Positions 8,815-18,920 of a DNA stretch of 63,767 nucleotides are shown piece by piece. The notes beneath the pieces were generated by a model, which saw only the letters and a program-made list of their open reading frames with translations, was not told the origin of the DNA and searched no databases. Every line of letters starts with the position of its first letter. Position 1 is the stretch's first letter. The position numbers were made by a program, and so were the translations under genes. The stretch comes from a virus. Location of the stretch: positions 1 through 63,767 of IMG/VR virus record IMGVR_UViG_3300042475_001147, one strand, 5' to 3'.

Positions 8815-10595
8815 TGACATACTACAAATACGCAGAACGGGAGGCGAATAGCCAAATAAACTGGGCCGAGGTAAGCAAGGGTCTTACTGATACTATTACT
8901 CAGATTGATCAAGATAGACAGGCCAAGAAGGCCGCTATCGATGAGTCTACCCGTAAGGATATGCTCACGTTGGCTGATGCGCCAAAGGGGGAGAACACAA
9001 CCGCCTCTGAGTGGACCATCAAGTATGCCAACGACATGATGAACTATCGCTTGACGATTGATCGCTTGTTGAAGTCAGGCAAGATGAGCCTACGCGACTA
9101 CCAAGTTGCCGCTCAGAACAGCAAGGACTCTACTAATTTGGTATTCACTATATCAAAGGAGTACCAAGACGAATACAAGTCAATCATGGACAGGAAAAGA
9201 GCGGGAGATTCTTCTCGATTTGAGGTAGAGATGGCCGCTATGAATGAGTCATTGGCAAACATATCATCCACTGTGCCGTACATCAACTCAACCAATGGCA
9301 TGGTGTACTTGGCAACCGGTACTCCCGGTGAAGATGGCGTTCAGCAAATGGGCGACAACTATGTAAGCCTTCAAGCATTGCGTAACAGGGTTAAGACCAA
9401 GATTGATAGGTATGATTTATCTGCTGGTCTTGCTAGCGCAGCAAGTGAATTGGGCGACTATACTATCAGCGAGATAGGCAGGACAGGGTTCCGCAGAACT
9501 GGTATCGTTACAGACATATCTGATCCAACACTCAGAAGTACATACACTCAATGGGAAGATGCCACGGTCAAAGACATAATGGCTAGCAACTATCAGTTGG
9601 CATCTATTTTGGCCGACAACATGAACACCAATCCTAGAACCGGTGGTCAGTACAGAATAACAACCAACAAGGCTGAGTTCGATGCTGACAAAAGTGGGGA
9701 TGTGGTATTGATGGCCAACGAGAATGGCTCTGGGATTGTAATGCCACAGTTCAAAGAGGAACAAAGGAAAGATGTCGAGGCATTTATCAAAGGCCAAATC
9801 AAAAACTACATCGATCAGAAGTCAGAGAAGCGTCCGTTCCAAGAGCCTGAACCATACCGCCCATCGCAAGCGGAGATTGAAGCATCGAATACGGCAAAAA
9901 CAACAAGGCAAAGTGGCAACATGTTAGCCAAGTTGTATAGTGGTGATGCGGCAGAGATACAATCCGCTGTTGATTATTTCAATGGATTAGATGAAGTTGA
10001 CTCAATAGTCAGGGATTCTAGTGGTGTTCAAATAAAATTTAGCAACGGAGAATCAAAGACTGTACAATTCAAAAACCCCGATGGAAGCCTAAAAACTCAA
10101 GCAGACTTTATTCGTTCCGCAACTAGTCACTTAATTGGAAGTGATGCTGACGTAAACGAAGTCCTTAAAGGCTCAATTGGTACTGGTAAAAAAGCATTTA
10201 ATACCACAGGCAAAGCATCTGCTGTTACTACAAGGTCTACGCCAGCCAAACCGCTTACGCCACAACAGAAGGCTAAGAATTACTTATCATCCGCAATAAC
10301 AGCTAATATCATAAATCAAGAGGAAGAGGTAGCAGTTCCTCAATTGCTATCAGCACTAGAAAAACTTGGATTTGATGCAGAAGAAAGCGGTGCTGGTAAT
10401 TATGTTACAATAAAATCACCCGGAACAAAGGATAAGTCTGGGGTATCAAAACAATTTTCTTTAAAAGATGGAGCAGATGAAGCAGCCAAGGTAAGGCAAT
10501 CCATTATTGATTTTGTAACTGCCAACTTGGGTCAAGAAGCATTACTTAATGCTGATCAAGCAGGTGTTCTTGGAGGCGAAGGGGAATTAGATTAA
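8814..10595 (+). CDS. Internal virion protein, gp15-like position (593 aa)
   Basis: Mostly alpha-helical and polar. The opening (YYKYAEREANSQINWAEVSK) is a recurring signature of phage internal proteins beside the giant last gene of the module. Residues 1-130 are helical, about 140-330 mixed and about 350-593 contain low-complexity linkers (STPAKPLTPQQ). There is no membrane segment and no enzymatic motif. It begins in an overlap with the previous stop and is followed by a possible promoter. An ejected internal core or cargo protein is the likeliest role. Confidence 0.6.
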   Translation: MTYYKYAEREANSQINWAEVSKGLTDTITQIDQDRQAKKAAIDESTRKDMLTLADAPKGENTTASEWTIKYANDMMNYRLTIDRLLKSGKMSLRDYQVAAQNSKDSTNLVFTISKEYQDEYKSIMDRKRAGDSSRFEVEMAAMNESLANISSTVPYINSTNGMVYLATGTPGEDGVQQMGDNYVSLQALRNRVKTKIDRYDLSAGLASAASELGDYTISEIGRTGFRRTGIVTDISDPTLRSTYTQWEDATVKDIMASNYQLASILADNMNTNPRTGGQYRITTNKAEFDADKSGDVVLMANENGSGIVMPQFKEEQRKDVEAFIKGQIKNYIDQKSEKRPFQEPEPYRPSQAEIEASNTAKTTRQSGNMLAKLYSGDAAEIQSAVDYFNGLDEVDSIVRDSSGVQIKFSNGESKTVQFKNPDGSLKTQADFIRSATSHLIGSDADVNEVLKGSIGTGKKAFNTTGKASAVTTRSTPAKPLTPQQKAKNYLSSAITANIINQEEEVAVPQLLSALEKLGFDAEESGAGNYVTIKSPGTKDKSGVSKQFSLKDGADEAAKVRQSIIDFVTANLGQEALLNADQAGVLGGEGELD

Positions 10596-10601
10596 TAAGC
10601 A

Positions 10602-10609
10602 TATTTTTG
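10602..10609 (+). promoter_or_regulatory. Possible -7 element TATTTTTG
   Basis: TATTTTTG fits TAnnTTTG and ends four bases before the ATG at 10614. If used, the giant internal-protein gene would have a leaderless or near-leaderless mRNA. Confidence 0.35.
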
Positions 10610-10613
10610 TACC

Positions 10614-13600
10614 ATGGATGAATTGCAAAAGTTATACGATGTTCTCATAAGAGATGGATACTATACTAAATCATTTGATGATTTCAAAGTTCAGTTTCAA
10701 GATCCGGGATATCAAGACAAAGTATATGGCGTAGTAGAGAGAGATGGTTTATTTACAAAAGGTAAAGACGCTTTCATTCAGAAATACACGTCACAGGCAG
10801 AGCCTATTGCTGTAAAAAAAAAAGAACCGTCAGAACTTCCGTGGAACCAAAAGCCAGCAGAGCCAAAGGAAGAACCTGCACTCCCGTTTTTGGAATCCAA
10901 GCCTTCGGGTATTTCTTTGGGATCTCAAAGAGTTCCTGAGACTGCCCCTATGTTTGAGGCTCCTCCAATGAGGACCCCCGAAGAAGCACAAGCAATAGTA
11001 GAAGCACCGCAAACCGCCGACTCCGAACAGGGTTGGCTACTTAACACCGTGTCCGCATTGGATCGAGGATTCGCCAAGAACTTAATCGGGAATCCCGTCA
11101 AGGGTATGGGTACATTGCTCGAAGGAGCAACAGCAAAAGTATTTGGTGGGACAGGAAAGGGTCCAATCAGTGATGCATTAATAAGTTTTGGTAATTACTA
11201 CAACAATGCCATTGACGAACTCACTCCTCAAGATGAAGACTTTAAAAACAGTTTGACCGATCAATTTGGCCAAGCATTTGGTCAAGTTGCGTCATTAATA
11301 ATGACAGGCGGTATTGCCGGGGCAGGTAAAGAAGGCGCTGCAATTGCTGCTGCCGCCCCAACAGGAGTCGCAGGCACCGTTGGCGCTGCTGGTAAGCAGT
11401 TGGCTTCTACATTGGTAAGCCCTACCTCTGTGAGTGCGGGTCTATCTATGGGTCAAGCAGAGTTTGACAGAGCCAAAGAATTGGGAGCCACGGACGATCA
11501 AGCATTCGAAGCATTTTACAAGAACGCTGCGGTTGGTTCTGTGCTAGAGCAGATACCTGTTATGCAATTCCTAAAGCGATTCAATCAATCAACAGCCGGC
11601 GGTGTAACGAATTACATCAAAGCCAAGGGTGTTGCAGGATTGACAGGTGGCTTTGAAGAGATGACAACTGAAGTCCTTCAACAACTTTATGCCAACAAAA
11701 CTGCTCAAGAAATATACAACATCAACCAAGAACTGCTCGAAGGGGTAGGTGAATCGGGTGGTGTAGGTTTTGGTGTGGGTTTCATCTTGAACGCGATGGG
11801 TGCTAGGGTGAAGAAGTTAAAGAAGGATGGCAAGCCACAAGAAGCACAGTTAATTGAGAATCAAATTGCAGAATTTGAAAACAAACCCGCTACTCCACCA
11901 CCAAGTTACAGTATCAATGGGATAAATATAGATTCGCCCAATGTTATCAATGATATGATTGAGACAATGGATGTTGAGAATCTAAGTAAAGCCAACATTG
12001 AAATCACCAATGACCCCGTTCTTAGTGCAAAGTTGCAAGACAAGATGGTTACATCTTCGATCAAGGAAGAGGTTCGAGAAGCCAATCCCAATTTGGACGA
12101 GGAGACATTGGATCAAATCACCGCATTAGAAAAGGAACGAAAGAAGTTTGAAGGCAAGAAGACACAGTCAGCCAAGGACAAACTTGCTTCTATCAATTCA
12201 CAAATAAAAACACTACAAGAAAATGCCGTTCAAAAGCCAAGCACAGAGGAGGGCGTGTTACGCCCAGAAGAATCCCAAGTGGGATTGCAAGAAGTGGGAG
12301 AAGGAGACGCCAAAGAGCAAGCCCCTGCCCAAGAAGTTGTCCAAGAAGAAGTAGTCACTCCCGACGAGGACTTGCAAGCGGCACTAGATCGGATTGAAAT
12401 CCCCGAGGATACGGAAGCAGTACAGCCTATTGTAACGCCTAGAAATAAGGCTGAAAGAAAGGAGGCTGCTAGAAGGGGGGATATGGTTTATCATAATTTT
12501 GATGGTTCTATAATTGAATCTACTCGTGAGCAATATGATAATGCACTTAAAGAAATCGCAGAAACAGGGGCTATTGAAAATGTATTTAATTATGGCAAGG
12601 AAGTATCATCAAGACAGGCTCCTAACGAATTAGAAATCCAATATGAGCCTAGCCTTCTCTATATGAAAAAAGAGGATGCCGATAGCGATTTAAAACGAAG
12701 AACTAAAGTCGAGGAAATTACCGATAAGGCTGTGGAAGCATTGCCGGGGGTTGACGATGAGTTGAAGACAATCAATGAATCAATCGGCCGTGTCAAGGAA
12801 GAAGTAGACAGGAACAAAGACGAGCAAACTTTGCAAGACCTTAGTGACAAAGTCGCTAGAGCCAAGAAGAATATCGCTACGGCAGATGACACAGATGTTG
12901 CCATCGAGGATTTCAAGCAGGCTGAAAAGGAAAAGACAGACTTTGAAGAAGCGGTAAGCAAAAAGAAAAACTTCAACAAAGTGGAGGCCCTTATCGCTGA
13001 CGAGATATACCAAAAGGATAGAGGCAACTACGAATATCAAGAACTGTTTGACCAAGACCCACGCCTTGCTGCAATACAAAGCGCCAAGGAAACGATTGAA
13101 CTTGGCAAAGGAGATTTCCTTGACGAAGAGGGAGTTGCTAGATACGAGAACGACATTAAAATACTTGAAGAGGATATCGCCAAGTTCCCCGTAAAGCAAG
13201 CAGAGGCTGCACCAAAAGTGTCTTCAAAGACACCAAAGGCAAAGAGCGTCCCCATTCCTGTGGCTATCCCCAAGCCTACTCCAAAACCCGCACCTGCACC
13301 TGCACCTGCGCCATCTGCTGTGGTATCACAGCCCACAACGAAAGCGATAGGGCCAGAGGCATTACGCCAAGAGTATATCGATAAGATTGCGGAGGTAAGA
13401 CTCAACAAGGATAAGTCAAGAACGCCAAAGCAGATTGATGAAAGGGTTAAAGAGTTGCAAGATGAGTACAAGAAACTCAAGGCTGAGATGACTGCTCCCA
13501 AGCCAAAGGCAGAAGCCAAGCCTGCACCAAAAAAAGCAGCGCCGGCACCAAAGGTAGAAGCGAAGGTAGAGCCAGTGGTATCGAAGAAAGACCAAGCAGA

Positions 13601-16600
13601 AATTAAAAGACTCGAGGATGAGATAGATTACTATCAAGGTCAGATTGACAATGCGATTGAAGAACTAGGAAATACTAATTATAACTACGAAGAAATCGAA
13701 ACAGAAGTCGAAAAGGAAAAAGAGAAATTAGAAGAAAAGAAAATGTCAAAGCAGAAGAGAGAAGACGCAGAAGACGAACTCGATGCTAGACTTGAAGAGG
13801 CCGAAACTGATCGTGACTCCTATCTAGAGCAATACAATAATGAATTAAAAGAGGCACAGAGGGAAAAGAAGAAAGCCGAAAGAAAACTTGCCAAGTTGCA
13901 AGCCAAGCAAGTTGAGACTAAGGCAGAGCCTAGGTCAGTAGTAGAGGAAGACGAGCCATCATACGATGACATCAAAGACCTCGATGTATCTGATCCCACT
14001 TTGCTAGAAAGAGTAGAAGACTTCCTTGATGACATGGATGATAGCCTGTCTGAGTTTGGACGAGGCAACTTGTCTAGTGGTATGGCTATACCATTGGCAA
14101 AGGCCATTATCAAATCCCTAAAGGTATTGGTAAGGGCAGGTATTACATTGCAAGAAGCCATCAAGCGTGTAGCCTCCGATAACAATCTCGAAGCCAAAGA
14201 TGTAGTCAACATGATCAAGGACCTTGACAAGGCCCAATCACCCATGGCCAAGTTGAAATCACAAGTTCAAAGCGAGATCCAAGCAGCGAAAGAAGGCGCA
14301 CGTAGTGTTAGTGATGCAATCAAGGCAATCACCGACTACTTCAACTTCAACGCAGAGCGTGGTAATTTGACACGTAGAGACCTTAGAAGAGTAATTAATG
14401 CCATCGCTAAGATCAAGGATCAAAAGTCCTTAGACAAGGCCGCAGATAAGATATTCGCCATCATTGACAAGGCTAAGACTGATGTCATCGAAGTGAGTTC
14501 GTCCAAAGCATTGGTTTCTCAAATCAAATTGGAGGCGCGTGCCGCCCTTGGTGCCAAGAAAGACATCAACCAAAAGCGTAAAGACTTGTCCGATGCTATC
14601 AAGGCGATGGAAACAACAGGTAAGATATCGGCAGCCAAGGCTAAAGCCATCCTTAATAAGATTGGCAAGGTAAACCTTAACAACCCTGCATCAGTAGATG
14701 TGTTCTTGGATTACGTAGAGAATGTATTTGAGGACGCGGCATACGAGGTTGAATTGGCTGGTATCAATGCTAAACTTGCCAAGGCAAGAAACAATGTTAA
14801 CAAAAAGATCGGTACCGCAAAGACATTGACCACGGTATTGAACAGGTTGTTTAGTATAAAGCCATCATTGATTCCTGTAGAGATACTTGATGACTATAAA
14901 GACATAGTCGATATGTTTGGAGATAGCGCAGCGGTGCTTAAACTCGAAGAAATTACCGAGGTTACACAAAAAGTGCAAGATATACTTGATCAGATTGATG
15001 ATCAATTATCCTTAGTACCAGCATTGGCCACTAAGTTATTTAACTATGACAAGGCTATACTCAATGAGGATGGCGCATTGAATTACTCTGCCACCATCGA
15101 AAAAATGAAGGAAGACAAAGTAATAGATGATGCCGAATACGAATTGATGAGAAAGTACAAGTCTTACATCATGCCAAAAACATCTACAATACCAAAAACT
15201 AAAGCCGAACTGGCAGAAGAAAAGAAGGTATTGGTCAAGCAAGTCAAAGAAGCAGCCAGCGAGGCTACTATTTCGCCATTGGCTAGCGACGATGAGAAAA
15301 AGATGGCGTCAAGCGTTATCAAGTTGTCCAAGACAAACGCTGTTGAGTCGCTTGACAACAGACAACTCGAGAACCTTCTCAAGATATTTGAGAACTTTAA
15401 GAACGGGTACTTCCCCGCCTATGCTAATGGTATCAACAACGACTTGATCGCAGCCGATAACGCCGGATTCTTGAGCAAGGCTATAGCCAAAGCAAAGATG
15501 CCAACCCTAGCCAAGTTAAAGTTGAGAATAACCAACAAAAGAAAAGCCTTGTTCCAAAGAGTCAAGTCTACGCCATTGTTCAACATCGATGAACTATTTG
15601 GGGACTTCAAAGCCAAGGATATATTCAACTCTTTGTTCAATTCATTGGCTCAGAACCAACAGCGTTACGCACTTGAGTTAGAGAAAATCAATCAACGATT
15701 AGAAGATGCACTGAATAAGATTGCCAAGTCATACGGTAACAACGAGAACAAAATCGTTGAGTCCAAGATGAAGATGGCGATCTATCGCATACAGCGAGAG
15801 TTCCAGGCTAACCCCGGCAACCCTAGTGTAAACCCAGCCATTGAGTACATCAACGAAACCATAAAAGCCATCAAGGGTGGTAATACAAATTATGGTGATG
15901 AGGATGCAAAAATGCTCGAGAAGATTGCAAAAGATTACAGCGATGGCAATGGTGGTATAGACGCCAAGAAACTTAAGAACTCTTTCAACACAGCAGAGCA
16001 AGAGGCGATAGATCTTTTTGATAAGATTAACAAAGAGGTAGAAGACAAGGCCATATTCACCGGCGATGTTATTCGTGGCGATAAAGTTAAGTTGCTCAAT
16101 GAGTACAACCACATCAGCGTGTTGCCAACAAAGGGGCAAGAAGCAGATCCAATTGCCGATGTGATGAGCAAGTTCGATTCTAAGAATGTGGTGTCAACCA
16201 AGGCAAAGTCATTAATTGAAAGAACCCCCGAAGCCAAGGCTATCAACTTCGATATATTCTCAACCGTTCAGCGAGGTGCAAAGTTTGTATTGATGGATTA
16301 CTATCTGACAAACCCAGTGAGGGTAGCAAGAAAGACTATCAACACCACGCGCAAGATGATGGAAGAGAATGGCACGCTTACGGAAGACGCGAACACAATC
16401 ATCGATGTAATCAATGACGCATTAGAGTTAGCATTAAAGTCATCACTTGATCAAGCAGCGTTCAATGATTCGTTCACAGAGCAGGTTATCCAAGAGATGG
16501 CCAAGACTGGATATAGAGTGATGCTTGGTGGTATTCCTAGGGCCACTACGGAATTAACTTCCAACATGGCATACGTTGCCATGGTTAATCCTAAAGAGTG

Positions 16601-18074
16601 GTTTACAGGCTTGAAGATGATGAAGATAATCCGTGGTGGTAAAGCGGTTGACATCATGGAAGCGGTGGGCAGTAAGGTTATTAGTCGTGTATACGGATCT
16701 GATCCACTTAAGGGTAGGATGATTGACCCTAGCGTTCTAAGCAAGCGCACCGGTATAGGAGAGAGTAAGTTGAAAAAAGAAACTCTCAATGCAATTGCTA
16801 TCATACACAACAATAGTACGAAGAGATTAAAAAACTTTGCAGAGTTAATTGCTGATGGATTGATCTCCACGCCTGATAAAATCATGATGAGACCTTTGTG
16901 GTTCGGTTCGTTCGACAAAGCATTCCAAGATTTCGCAGGGAAGAAGCCGGACTACGATAAGATTGAAGCCAACGATGCTGACTACATGATTCAAAACAAG
17001 GAGGCTCTCGAGGCAGCCGGTCGTGTAGCGGATGAGAAGGTAACTATGGCAGGTAACGTAGAAAACCCATACATGAATGCGCTCAAGGCTTACATTGCAT
17101 CTGACCAAAAAGGAGTAACCAAGATGGCAAAAGTATTCGACAACTTCATGTTGAAGTTTCAGATTGGTGAATACTTGACGGCACGGAGGGGGCTTTATGC
17201 ATTGATGGGGAATGGCAATATATCAAAAGCGCAAGGAGCAAAGATCATGGCGGCTGTCGTAACTCGTATGACCGTATACACAGTAATGAGTAAGATGGCG
17301 TCGGAGTTCTTCTATGGTCTATTCTTGGATGACGAGGATGAGGATGATGACAAGTCATTCGCTCAGAAGTTGGGGCAAGGATTGGCATCTACCTTCACGA
17401 GTTTATTCCTAGGTAGAGACTTTGGCAACATAGCAAGATCTATGATAAACTATGGCGTAGAGAAAGTAAACGAAAAGTATCTTGACTTCCTTCGCGATGG
17501 CGATTACGATCCATACGAGGATGCCATTCAGTACTCATTCATACCACCCGAGAAGAAAGGCAAATCGCTCGAAGCATTCGACATAATAGCCAACATGTCC
17601 GGGCCTTACTCTCCAGCAGTTAAGTCTTTGGATTTCGTTACAAAGAAACTTACGGAAGAACCAAAGAAAGAAGCAGCGGCAATTGAAAGACAGGGGCAAG
17701 AGAAGACTGTACGTGTCCCTCTCGAAATCCTTGGTAACCTTGGTTACGTGCCATTTTATAAGGACATCAGAGCCATGGTGAACAAGTGGATCTATAGTGA
17801 ACTTGATAAGGAGTTGGACAAGCAAGGTCAGAAAGAGGAAGAGTTCAAGCCAATGGGATTGAACAAGACAGACCTTCAGCGTTACTACCCAGAGATTTAC
17901 GAGCAGTACTATGGCGAGGGAACAGAGGATGCGGCTAGAAGAAAACTCGAGCAAGAAAGAGAAGTACTTGAGCGCCGGATGAAAGACGACTACTACAACT
18001 ACGTTCCTAAACAAGAAATGAAAAAAAGTTCTAAAAGAAAAAGCGGTGGTATAGAACGAAGGATGAGGAAGTAA
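10614..18074 (+). CDS. Giant internal virion / ejection protein (2486 aa)
   Basis: The largest gene in the window. The N-terminus carries a repeated small motif (LIRDGYYTKSFDDF, then VERDGLFTKGKDAF, about residues 11-58) seen at the start of several large phage proteins. Residues about 140-400 are Gly/Ala-rich with hydrophobic helices and could insert in membranes. Residues about 500-1150 are coiled coil with Pro/Ala/Lys linkers. From about 1850 a conserved-looking helical domain follows (DYYLTNPVRVARKTINTTRK, GIPRATTELTSNMAYVAMVN). I find no lysozyme motif and no RNA polymerase DxDxD. By order it is the gp16-like core protein. Function beyond DNA ejection is unknown. Confidence 0.7.
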   Translation: MDELQKLYDVLIRDGYYTKSFDDFKVQFQDPGYQDKVYGVVERDGLFTKGKDAFIQKYTSQAEPIAVKKKEPSELPWNQKPAEPKEEPALPFLESKPSGISLGSQRVPETAPMFEAPPMRTPEEAQAIVEAPQTADSEQGWLLNTVSALDRGFAKNLIGNPVKGMGTLLEGATAKVFGGTGKGPISDALISFGNYYNNAIDELTPQDEDFKNSLTDQFGQAFGQVASLIMTGGIAGAGKEGAAIAAAAPTGVAGTVGAAGKQLASTLVSPTSVSAGLSMGQAEFDRAKELGATDDQAFEAFYKNAAVGSVLEQIPVMQFLKRFNQSTAGGVTNYIKAKGVAGLTGGFEEMTTEVLQQLYANKTAQEIYNINQELLEGVGESGGVGFGVGFILNAMGARVKKLKKDGKPQEAQLIENQIAEFENKPATPPPSYSINGINIDSPNVINDMIETMDVENLSKANIEITNDPVLSAKLQDKMVTSSIKEEVREANPNLDEETLDQITALEKERKKFEGKKTQSAKDKLASINSQIKTLQENAVQKPSTEEGVLRPEESQVGLQEVGEGDAKEQAPAQEVVQEEVVTPDEDLQAALDRIEIPEDTEAVQPIVTPRNKAERKEAARRGDMVYHNFDGSIIESTREQYDNALKEIAETGAIENVFNYGKEVSSRQAPNELEIQYEPSLLYMKKEDADSDLKRRTKVEEITDKAVEALPGVDDELKTINESIGRVKEEVDRNKDEQTLQDLSDKVARAKKNIATADDTDVAIEDFKQAEKEKTDFEEAVSKKKNFNKVEALIADEIYQKDRGNYEYQELFDQDPRLAAIQSAKETIELGKGDFLDEEGVARYENDIKILEEDIAKFPVKQAEAAPKVSSKTPKAKSVPIPVAIPKPTPKPAPAPAPAPSAVVSQPTTKAIGPEALRQEYIDKIAEVRLNKDKSRTPKQIDERVKELQDEYKKLKAEMTAPKPKAEAKPAPKKAAPAPKVEAKVEPVVSKKDQAEIKRLEDEIDYYQGQIDNAIEELGNTNYNYEEIETEVEKEKEKLEEKKMSKQKREDAEDELDARLEEAETDRDSYLEQYNNELKEAQREKKKAERKLAKLQAKQVETKAEPRSVVEEDEPSYDDIKDLDVSDPTLLERVEDFLDDMDDSLSEFGRGNLSSGMAIPLAKAIIKSLKVLVRAGITLQEAIKRVASDNNLEAKDVVNMIKDLDKAQSPMAKLKSQVQSEIQAAKEGARSVSDAIKAITDYFNFNAERGNLTRRDLRRVINAIAKIKDQKSLDKAADKIFAIIDKAKTDVIEVSSSKALVSQIKLEARAALGAKKDINQKRKDLSDAIKAMETTGKISAAKAKAILNKIGKVNLNNPASVDVFLDYVENVFEDAAYEVELAGINAKLAKARNNVNKKIGTAKTLTTVLNRLFSIKPSLIPVEILDDYKDIVDMFGDSAAVLKLEEITEVTQKVQDILDQIDDQLSLVPALATKLFNYDKAILNEDGALNYSATIEKMKEDKVIDDAEYELMRKYKSYIMPKTSTIPKTKAELAEEKKVLVKQVKEAASEATISPLASDDEKKMASSVIKLSKTNAVESLDNRQLENLLKIFENFKNGYFPAYANGINNDLIAADNAGFLSKAIAKAKMPTLAKLKLRITNKRKALFQRVKSTPLFNIDELFGDFKAKDIFNSLFNSLAQNQQRYALELEKINQRLEDALNKIAKSYGNNENKIVESKMKMAIYRIQREFQANPGNPSVNPAIEYINETIKAIKGGNTNYGDEDAKMLEKIAKDYSDGNGGIDAKKLKNSFNTAEQEAIDLFDKINKEVEDKAIFTGDVIRGDKVKLLNEYNHISVLPTKGQEADPIADVMSKFDSKNVVSTKAKSLIERTPEAKAINFDIFSTVQRGAKFVLMDYYLTNPVRVARKTINTTRKMMEENGTLTEDANTIIDVINDALELALKSSLDQAAFNDSFTEQVIQEMAKTGYRVMLGGIPRATTELTSNMAYVAMVNPKEWFTGLKMMKIIRGGKAVDIMEAVGSKVISRVYGSDPLKGRMIDPSVLSKRTGIGESKLKKETLNAIAIIHNNSTKRLKNFAELIADGLISTPDKIMMRPLWFGSFDKAFQDFAGKKPDYDKIEANDADYMIQNKEALEAAGRVADEKVTMAGNVENPYMNALKAYIASDQKGVTKMAKVFDNFMLKFQIGEYLTARRGLYALMGNGNISKAQGAKIMAAVVTRMTVYTVMSKMASEFFYGLFLDDEDEDDDKSFAQKLGQGLASTFTSLFLGRDFGNIARSMINYGVEKVNEKYLDFLRDGDYDPYEDAIQYSFIPPEKKGKSLEAFDIIANMSGPYSPAVKSLDFVTKKLTEEPKKEAAAIERQGQEKTVRVPLEILGNLGYVPFYKDIRAMVNKWIYSELDKELDKQGQKEEEFKPMGLNKTDLQRYYPEIYEQYYGEGTEDAARRKLEQEREVLERRMKDDYYNYVPKQEMKKSSKRKSGGIERRMRK
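13218..13233. repeat. Dyad GTGTC-N6-GACAC inside giant gene
   Basis: GTGTCTTCAAAGACAC, coding a linker (SSKTP) of the 2486-residue protein. It is the only copy of this dyad family that I found outside the leftward early region and may be chance. Confidence 0.6.
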
Positions 18075-18082
18075 CCGGTAAG

Positions 18083-18490
18083 TCAATTATATTTTATATA
18101 TTTGAAGTGCTTTTGTTTTGCGTAGTAGCACATTAGTTCTCCGTGTTCAGCAAGATCAAGATGGGGGAGGAGACTCCCCCATTTTATTTGACCGTCAATG
18201 TTCTTTGCACGGGCATAAATTATCCCATCATCACACGCCCATAACACCACAGGATTGTGGCGCTTCTCTATGAGTTTGAGCATGCGGGATGCTTGCATCA
18301 CCAATGGGTATGCAGTGGCTATGGTCTTGTACCTTGGCACCACCTCCAAGTACGCAAGCAATTCACCATCCCTAAATATCTTGTAGTCGATGTCGCCTTT
18401 GACCTGGGCTTGGTATGTACCACCAAAGGTGGCTATGAATGTTTCGATTGCTTTGTGTTTGCGCCTTTGAATCTCTTCATTAGAAATCAT
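18083..18490 (-). CDS. Possible PD-(D/E)XK-fold nuclease (135 aa)
   Basis: A conserved-looking core is DYKIFRDGELLAYLEVVPR (about residues 35-53): an acidic residue, a turn and an E-containing strand, as in restriction-endonuclease-like folds, although the usual Lys after the Glu is replaced by Val. It lies at the distal end of the leftward replication operon, overlaps the VRR-NUC gene by 11 bases and converges on the giant internal-protein gene with only 8 bases between stops. A Holliday-junction resolvase-like role is possible but weakly supported. Confidence 0.45.
   Translation of the reverse strand: MISNEEIQRRKHKAIETFIATFGGTYQAQVKGDIDYKIFRDGELLAYLEVVPRYKTIATAYPLVMQASRMLKLIEKRHNPVVLWACDDGIIYARAKNIDGQIKWGSLLPHLDLAEHGELMCYYAKQKHFKYIKYN
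18162..18186 (+). terminator. Rho-independent terminator of the rightward structural operon
   Basis: Perfect 7-bp stem TGGGGGA / TCCCCCA around a 6-base loop, followed by TTTTATTT on the plus strand. It lies about 90 bases past the stop of the giant gene, inside the antisense of the 135-residue leftward gene. Confidence 0.65.
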
Positions 18491-18920
18491 CTTCCTCTAT
18501 CGATTTGATTATGGTCTTTATCTCTATGATAATCTGTTGAGCATCCTTGGTTGCCCCCTCGTACTCCCTGTCAACCAACCCCTCGTAAAGATTAGCCAAC
18601 AAATCCTGACATTCTTCAATGTTAAAAAGAATTCTTTCGGCTCTGTCGGACTCTTTTCTTTTTTGAGGATCCATGTCTGTTACTCCATTATACACCTCCG
18701 TGCGTAGCCCATGCTGAGTAAGTTCCTTGATTCTGAACTCTTGAAGTTTCGACAGCCTACCAGTGGGTGTCTTGACTTCACTGAACAGGACTCTAGATCT
18801 TGGCGGTATAGCAACGAGGTCGGGGATGCCATTCTTGTTGGTCTTGATTAATTTGATTACGTAGTAGCCGGCTTGCTCAAGTTGTTTTATTCTCTTTGAT
18901 TGTATCTGTTGCTCGGTCAT
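18480..18920 (-). CDS. VRR-NUC domain nuclease (146 aa)
   Basis: Matches the VRR-NUC branch of PD-(D/E)XK nucleases: GIPDLVAI at residues 31-38 (acidic Asp34), SEVKTPTGRLSKLQ at 47-60 with the E-x-K pair Glu48/Lys50 and Gln60. Phage members act as structure-specific nucleases. I chose ATG at 18920 (MTEQQ) because it keeps the domain intact and limits overlap with the upstream gene to 44 bases; an in-frame start at 18953 also exists. C-terminal coiled helices follow the domain. It is part of the leftward replication operon. Confidence 0.8.
   Translation of the reverse strand: MTEQQIQSKRIKQLEQAGYYVIKLIKTNKNGIPDLVAIPPRSRVLFSEVKTPTGRLSKLQEFRIKELTQHGLRTEVYNGVTDMDPQKRKESDRAERILFNIEECQDLLANLYEGLVDREYEGATKDAQQIIIEIKTIIKSIEEDDF

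Noticed and set aside
13037-13519. 160-residue antisense frame in the giant gene
   Set aside because: Shadow of a Lys/Glu/Ala-rich coding strand; no own promoter or conserved look.
10614-18074. Virion RNA polymerase in the giant protein
   Set aside because: No DxDxD-type catalytic motif seen; acidic runs such as DDEDEDDD are low complexity.
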